Assembly: GCA_037128595.1 (NCBI GenBank)
Contig: JBAXWB010000023.1
Span: 1 to 64,000, forward strand
Direction: 5' to 3'
DNA length: 64,000 nucleotides
From: a bacterium
Lineage (GTDB): Bacteria; Verrucomicrobiota; Kiritimatiellia; CAIKKV01; CAITUY01
Position 1 is the stretch's first letter; each line of letters opens with the position of its first letter. Shown here one piece after another: positions 61,428 through 64,000 of the stretch. The notes beneath the pieces were generated by a model. The model was not told the DNA's origin, made no database searches, and was given only the letters and a program-made list of their open reading frames with translations. The translations under genes and the position numbers were made by a program.

Positions 61428-63212
61428 ATGGCAGACACCATTCGTATCTGGCGTTCGCCCCGAACGTCTTTTGGCCATTTTATTGATCCCCCGGATCCCT
61501 GGCAGGAAGAGACTGTAACTGCGCTGGATGCCTATACCGATCAGGAACTAGGGCGGATTGCCGCTTCCGGCTTTAATGCCATCTGGGTTCACGGTAACCT
61601 TAACCATGTGGTCAGGACGGAAGTGTTCCCCGAGTTGGGTGCGGATGCGGAATTGCATCAGCAACGGCTGAATGCCTTGGTCGAGAGGGCAGGGGGGCAT
61701 AGCATACAGGTGTTCATGTTTTGTCAGCCGCCGCGGGGCATTCCCCGTGATGATGCGTTTTGGGGGCATCATCCGGATGTTGCGGGGCAGTCGGAGTCGA
61801 TCGTCAATGAAGGCAATCAGAACATAGAGGTGCTATCGCTTTGCACCTCGACGGATAAAGTGAAACAGTTCCTTTATCAGGCCGCCGCCGAACTGGCCCG
61901 GAATGTCCCCGGCCTATGTGGGCTGATCCTGATCACGGCGTCGGAAATGCCAGCTCACTGCTGGTCCCGACGCGGTCGGGTCATTCAGGGCGATGGAAGT
62001 TTTGCGGATTTTGCCATTGAGTGTCCCAGGTGCGCAGCACGCAAGCCAGAGACTGTGGTCGGCGAGGTGATCCAGTTGGTGCGCGACGGGATCAGATCGG
62101 TAACCGCCGACTGGAAGATTATCGCTTGGAACTGGTCATGGACGTTCTATGTTCCTGCTCCGTGCGAGGAAATTATTTCTGCCTTACCCAAAGATGTCAT
62201 CTTAATGGCAGACTTCGAGAGGGGCGGTCGCAAGGTAATTGCCGGGAAAGAGCGGATCATTGACGAGTATTCATTGTCGTATGCCGGTCCATCTCAACAA
62301 TTCAAAGGATCGCTGGACAGTGCTCGAACCCACGGCATTTCTGTGATGGCGAAACTGCAGTTTGGGACGACTCATGAACTGGCCACCGTTCCTAATCTAC
62401 CAGTGATGGGTAATGTGTTTGCCAAGGCCGATGCCGTAAGGAACATGGGCCTGTCCGGCTTCATGGGCTGCTGGTGTTTCGGCAACATGATCACAGCGAA
62501 TACGGCAGGTTTCAACGCATTCCTTTCCGGCGAACTGCCAGATCAGCGCAATGAGGCCATGAGGGCGTTTGCTGCACAATATTTCCCCGGTTGTGAGTCT
62601 GCCGGGGTTGCTGCCGCCTGGCTGAAGTTTGGGGAGGCCATGGATAACTATCCCTTTTCCCTGCCGTACCTTTACTCAGGTCCGACAAACTTCGCCTTTA
62701 TCCTACCTCTTCAGTTCGGTCCGCTTACTGGTAAACCGGTTGGTCCGTGCCATTTACTTGCTGAGCGAGGGGATGACATGGGGGCGGCGCTAGGAGATTA
62801 CAGTATTGAGGAAATCATCACTGGGTTTGAACGGTTGTCGGGACTCTGGATTGACGGGCTTCAGACTTTGCGGGTTGCTTTGCAGTCATGCCAGGATGCC
62901 CATGTACGGGAAGAACTCGACACCGCCGCTGTCTGCTGGCATTCGTTCCGCAGCACCGCCAACTTCTGCAAGGTTTACCGGTTGCGCCGTCAATGGAATG
63001 ACCGAATGTTGCCGGAGTATCAGTCGATTATCCGAGATGAATTGAAGAACCTTCGTGACGTTCTTCCGATCCTGAGGCGGGATCCTCGTTTCGGTTATCA
63101 CATTGAAGCCCATGGGTATCAGTATGATGCGGATAGCGTGGCCGCTAAGATTGAGTCACTTGCTGGTGAGAGGTATGTCTCACTCGAAGACGTGAAGGAG
63201 AATCGGGTGTGA
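61428..63212 (+). CDS. TIM-barrel glycosidase-like protein, paralogue of 9204 gene (594 aa)
   Basis: ATG 61428 has AAAGG upstream. No signal peptide. It starts directly with the barrel part (RSPRTSFGHFIDPPDPWQEE; ASGFNAIWVHGNLNHVV; VQVFMFCQPPRG-like IQVFMFCQPPRGIP; LCGLILITASEMPAHCWSRR; IIAWNWSWTFYVP), matching residues about 190-731 of the protein at 9204, but lacks the N-terminal RNW repeats. Shared Ser-Glu of ITxSE and cysteines (CPRCAARKP) point to a conserved active or metal site. The C-terminal 120 residues are helical. It is followed by a CBM9-like gene with a 4-bp overlap, as at 9204/11396. The substrate is unknown. Confidence 0.75.
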   Translation: MADTIRIWRSPRTSFGHFIDPPDPWQEETVTALDAYTDQELGRIAASGFNAIWVHGNLNHVVRTEVFPELGADAELHQQRLNALVERAGGHSIQVFMFCQPPRGIPRDDAFWGHHPDVAGQSESIVNEGNQNIEVLSLCTSTDKVKQFLYQAAAELARNVPGLCGLILITASEMPAHCWSRRGRVIQGDGSFADFAIECPRCAARKPETVVGEVIQLVRDGIRSVTADWKIIAWNWSWTFYVPAPCEEIISALPKDVILMADFERGGRKVIAGKERIIDEYSLSYAGPSQQFKGSLDSARTHGISVMAKLQFGTTHELATVPNLPVMGNVFAKADAVRNMGLSGFMGCWCFGNMITANTAGFNAFLSGELPDQRNEAMRAFAAQYFPGCESAGVAAAWLKFGEAMDNYPFSLPYLYSGPTNFAFILPLQFGPLTGKPVGPCHLLAERGDDMGAALGDYSIEEIITGFERLSGLWIDGLQTLRVALQSCQDAHVREELDTAAVCWHSFRSTANFCKVYRLRRQWNDRMLPEYQSIIRDELKNLRDVLPILRRDPRFGYHIEAHGYQYDADSVAAKIESLAGERYVSLEDVKENRV

Positions 63213-63871
63213 ATAACCAGCCTTATTTGAAGGCAAAATTACTCGATACCGTTGATCTTGAGTCGTGGGAGCGGATTGGTCAGGTTTTTGCCAATGTACC
63301 GGGGGTGGAGTCGCAACAGGCGTGGCGTGCTGAACCGGCGCCCGAGTTCCGCTCCATGCGCGTGAAAACGGGATGGACCCGAGATGCTTTGTATATCTAT
63401 GCTGAACTCGAGGATGCAGACATCTTCAATCCGGAGAAGCAATTTAACGCTCCATCATTCCTGTCGGGCGACGTTTTCGAGATATTCCTGCGGCCCTGCG
63501 ATCAGGAGTCATACGTCGAGCTCCATGTGACGCCAGAGAACCAGAAACTCCAGTTACGCATTCCCTCTGCAAGCGTGTTTGTCGAACCCCGTGCCAAGCC
63601 TGGCATTCCTCCAGAGTGGTTTATCAACCGGGTTATTGAAAGCCGAGTCCGGGTGAATCCCGACGCCCAGCGGTGGGAAGTGGTGGCGGAGATCCCGTTT
63701 GCCATGGTCTGCGAGGTATTCCTACCGAAGCCCAGTGACCGGTGGCTGTTCTCGTTCAGCCGGTACGACTACACTCGTGGGCGCGAAAAGCCAGTATTGT
63801 CATCCACCTCGCCGCATGCCGTACTGAACTTTCATCGGCAAGAAGAGTGGGGCGAGTTACGGTTTGTGTAA
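63209..63871 (+). CDS. CBM9-like carbohydrate-binding protein without signal peptide (220 aa)
   Basis: GTG start, overlapping the previous stop by 4 bp. The whole protein is one CBM9/DOMON-like beta-sandwich: TGWTRDALYIYAELEDADIF, SGDVFEIFLRPCDQESYVEL, and a C-terminal FSFSRYDYTRGREKPVLS with Trp/Tyr residues. Most such domains are secreted; this one lacks an export signal, so it probably works in the cytoplasm with the TIM-barrel protein encoded just upstream. It matches the truncated, secreted CBM9-like gene at 11396, also located just after a paralogue of the upstream gene. Confidence 0.8.
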   Translation: MNNQPYLKAKLLDTVDLESWERIGQVFANVPGVESQQAWRAEPAPEFRSMRVKTGWTRDALYIYAELEDADIFNPEKQFNAPSFLSGDVFEIFLRPCDQESYVELHVTPENQKLQLRIPSASVFVEPRAKPGIPPEWFINRVIESRVRVNPDAQRWEVVAEIPFAMVCEVFLPKPSDRWLFSFSRYDYTRGREKPVLSSTSPHAVLNFHRQEEWGELRFV

Positions 63872-63972
63872 GCACTGGAATCGAAAAACGAAACGACACA
63901 TTATCCTCTTGTTCCTCGCTCCGGTGCGGCATACAGTCACTATGCGTTGATCAATCCAACGAAGGAGCCGAG

Positions 63973-64000
63973 ATGAAAACCAAGAGTGAAATTATTGCAG
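63973..64000 (+). CDS. start of a further gene, cut by the window end
   Basis: GAAGGAG lies 8-10 nt before ATG 63973, which opens MKTKSEIIA. Only nine codons are in the window. The 101-bp gap to the previous gene shows no clear promoter. Product unknown. Confidence 0.55.

Noticed and set aside
1-64000. CRISPR array, prophage or known defence operon
   Set aside because: I found no regularly spaced repeats, Cas, capsid, tail or defence genes; the only mobile element recognised is the IS21-type insertion.

Overview
The window looks like a chromosomal accessory region of a carbohydrate-degrading bacterium of the PVC group (Verrucomicrobiota / Kiritimatiellota / Lentisphaerota). I infer this from gene content, not from a marker gene: many unusual glycoside hydrolases without SusC/SusD partners, a GntR-type DNA-binding domain fused to a LacI-type sensor, autotransporter-associated beta-strand repeats, secreted LamG-like proteins, CBM9-like proteins, DUF4380-like mutarotase-fold proteins and creatinase/creatininase-like enzymes. 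Apart from the four genes of an IS21-type element, every gene I recognise is on the + strand.

Layout. (1) 1-1552: GC-rich intergenic DNA with direct and inverted repeats and no credible gene. (2) 1553-2884: an unrecognised 443-aa protein, then a gene-poor stretch. (3) 3673-7023: a sugar module made of an MFS transporter, a DUF4380-like protein and a GntR/LacI-type regulator with its own promoter and candidate operator. (4) 7024-11.8 kb: a decayed second version of that module. It holds a near-identical MFS gene with one TGA stop, a LacI-type regulator cut off and joined to the tail of a DUF4380-like gene, a TIM-barrel glycosidase-like gene and a truncated CBM9-like gene. (5) 11877-15551: the first of three large secreted paralogues (about 1,200 aa). 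(6) 15.6-18.85 kb: an IS21-type element with istB, istA and two accessory genes. (7) 19.06-50.7 kb: a co-directional run of secreted surface proteins (autotransporter-repeat, LamG-like), two more large paralogues and many glycosidase or esterase genes (GH39-like, two GH20, GH106-like, GH42-like, GH78, SGNH), several with 4-bp stop/start overlaps. (8) 50.85-63.87 kb: a second, mostly cytoplasmic catabolic operon with a Gfo/Idh/MocA oxidoreductase, an alpha/beta hydrolase, a GH38-like protein, a TIM-barrel protein, an MFS symporter, a creatinase-like M24 protein, a creatininase-family protein, a TIM-barrel glycosidase-like protein and a CBM9-like protein. A further gene begins at 63973.

How it may work together (inference): secreted proteins bind and open a rhamnose- and N-acetylhexosamine-containing glycan, MFS carriers import fragments, and signal-less glycosidases, the oxidoreductase and the creatinase/creatininase-like pair finish breakdown inside the cell. 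The substrate is not known.

The items I find most novel are the three large paralogues, which carry an amidotransferase-like N-terminus and a PHP-like segment that has lost its metal-binding histidines; the creatinase/creatininase-like pair inside a glycan operon; and a 21-bp inverted-repeat site (WTATWCC-like half, N7, GGAATAA) at three places, next to the regulator promoter, the surface-protein operon and the catabolic operon.
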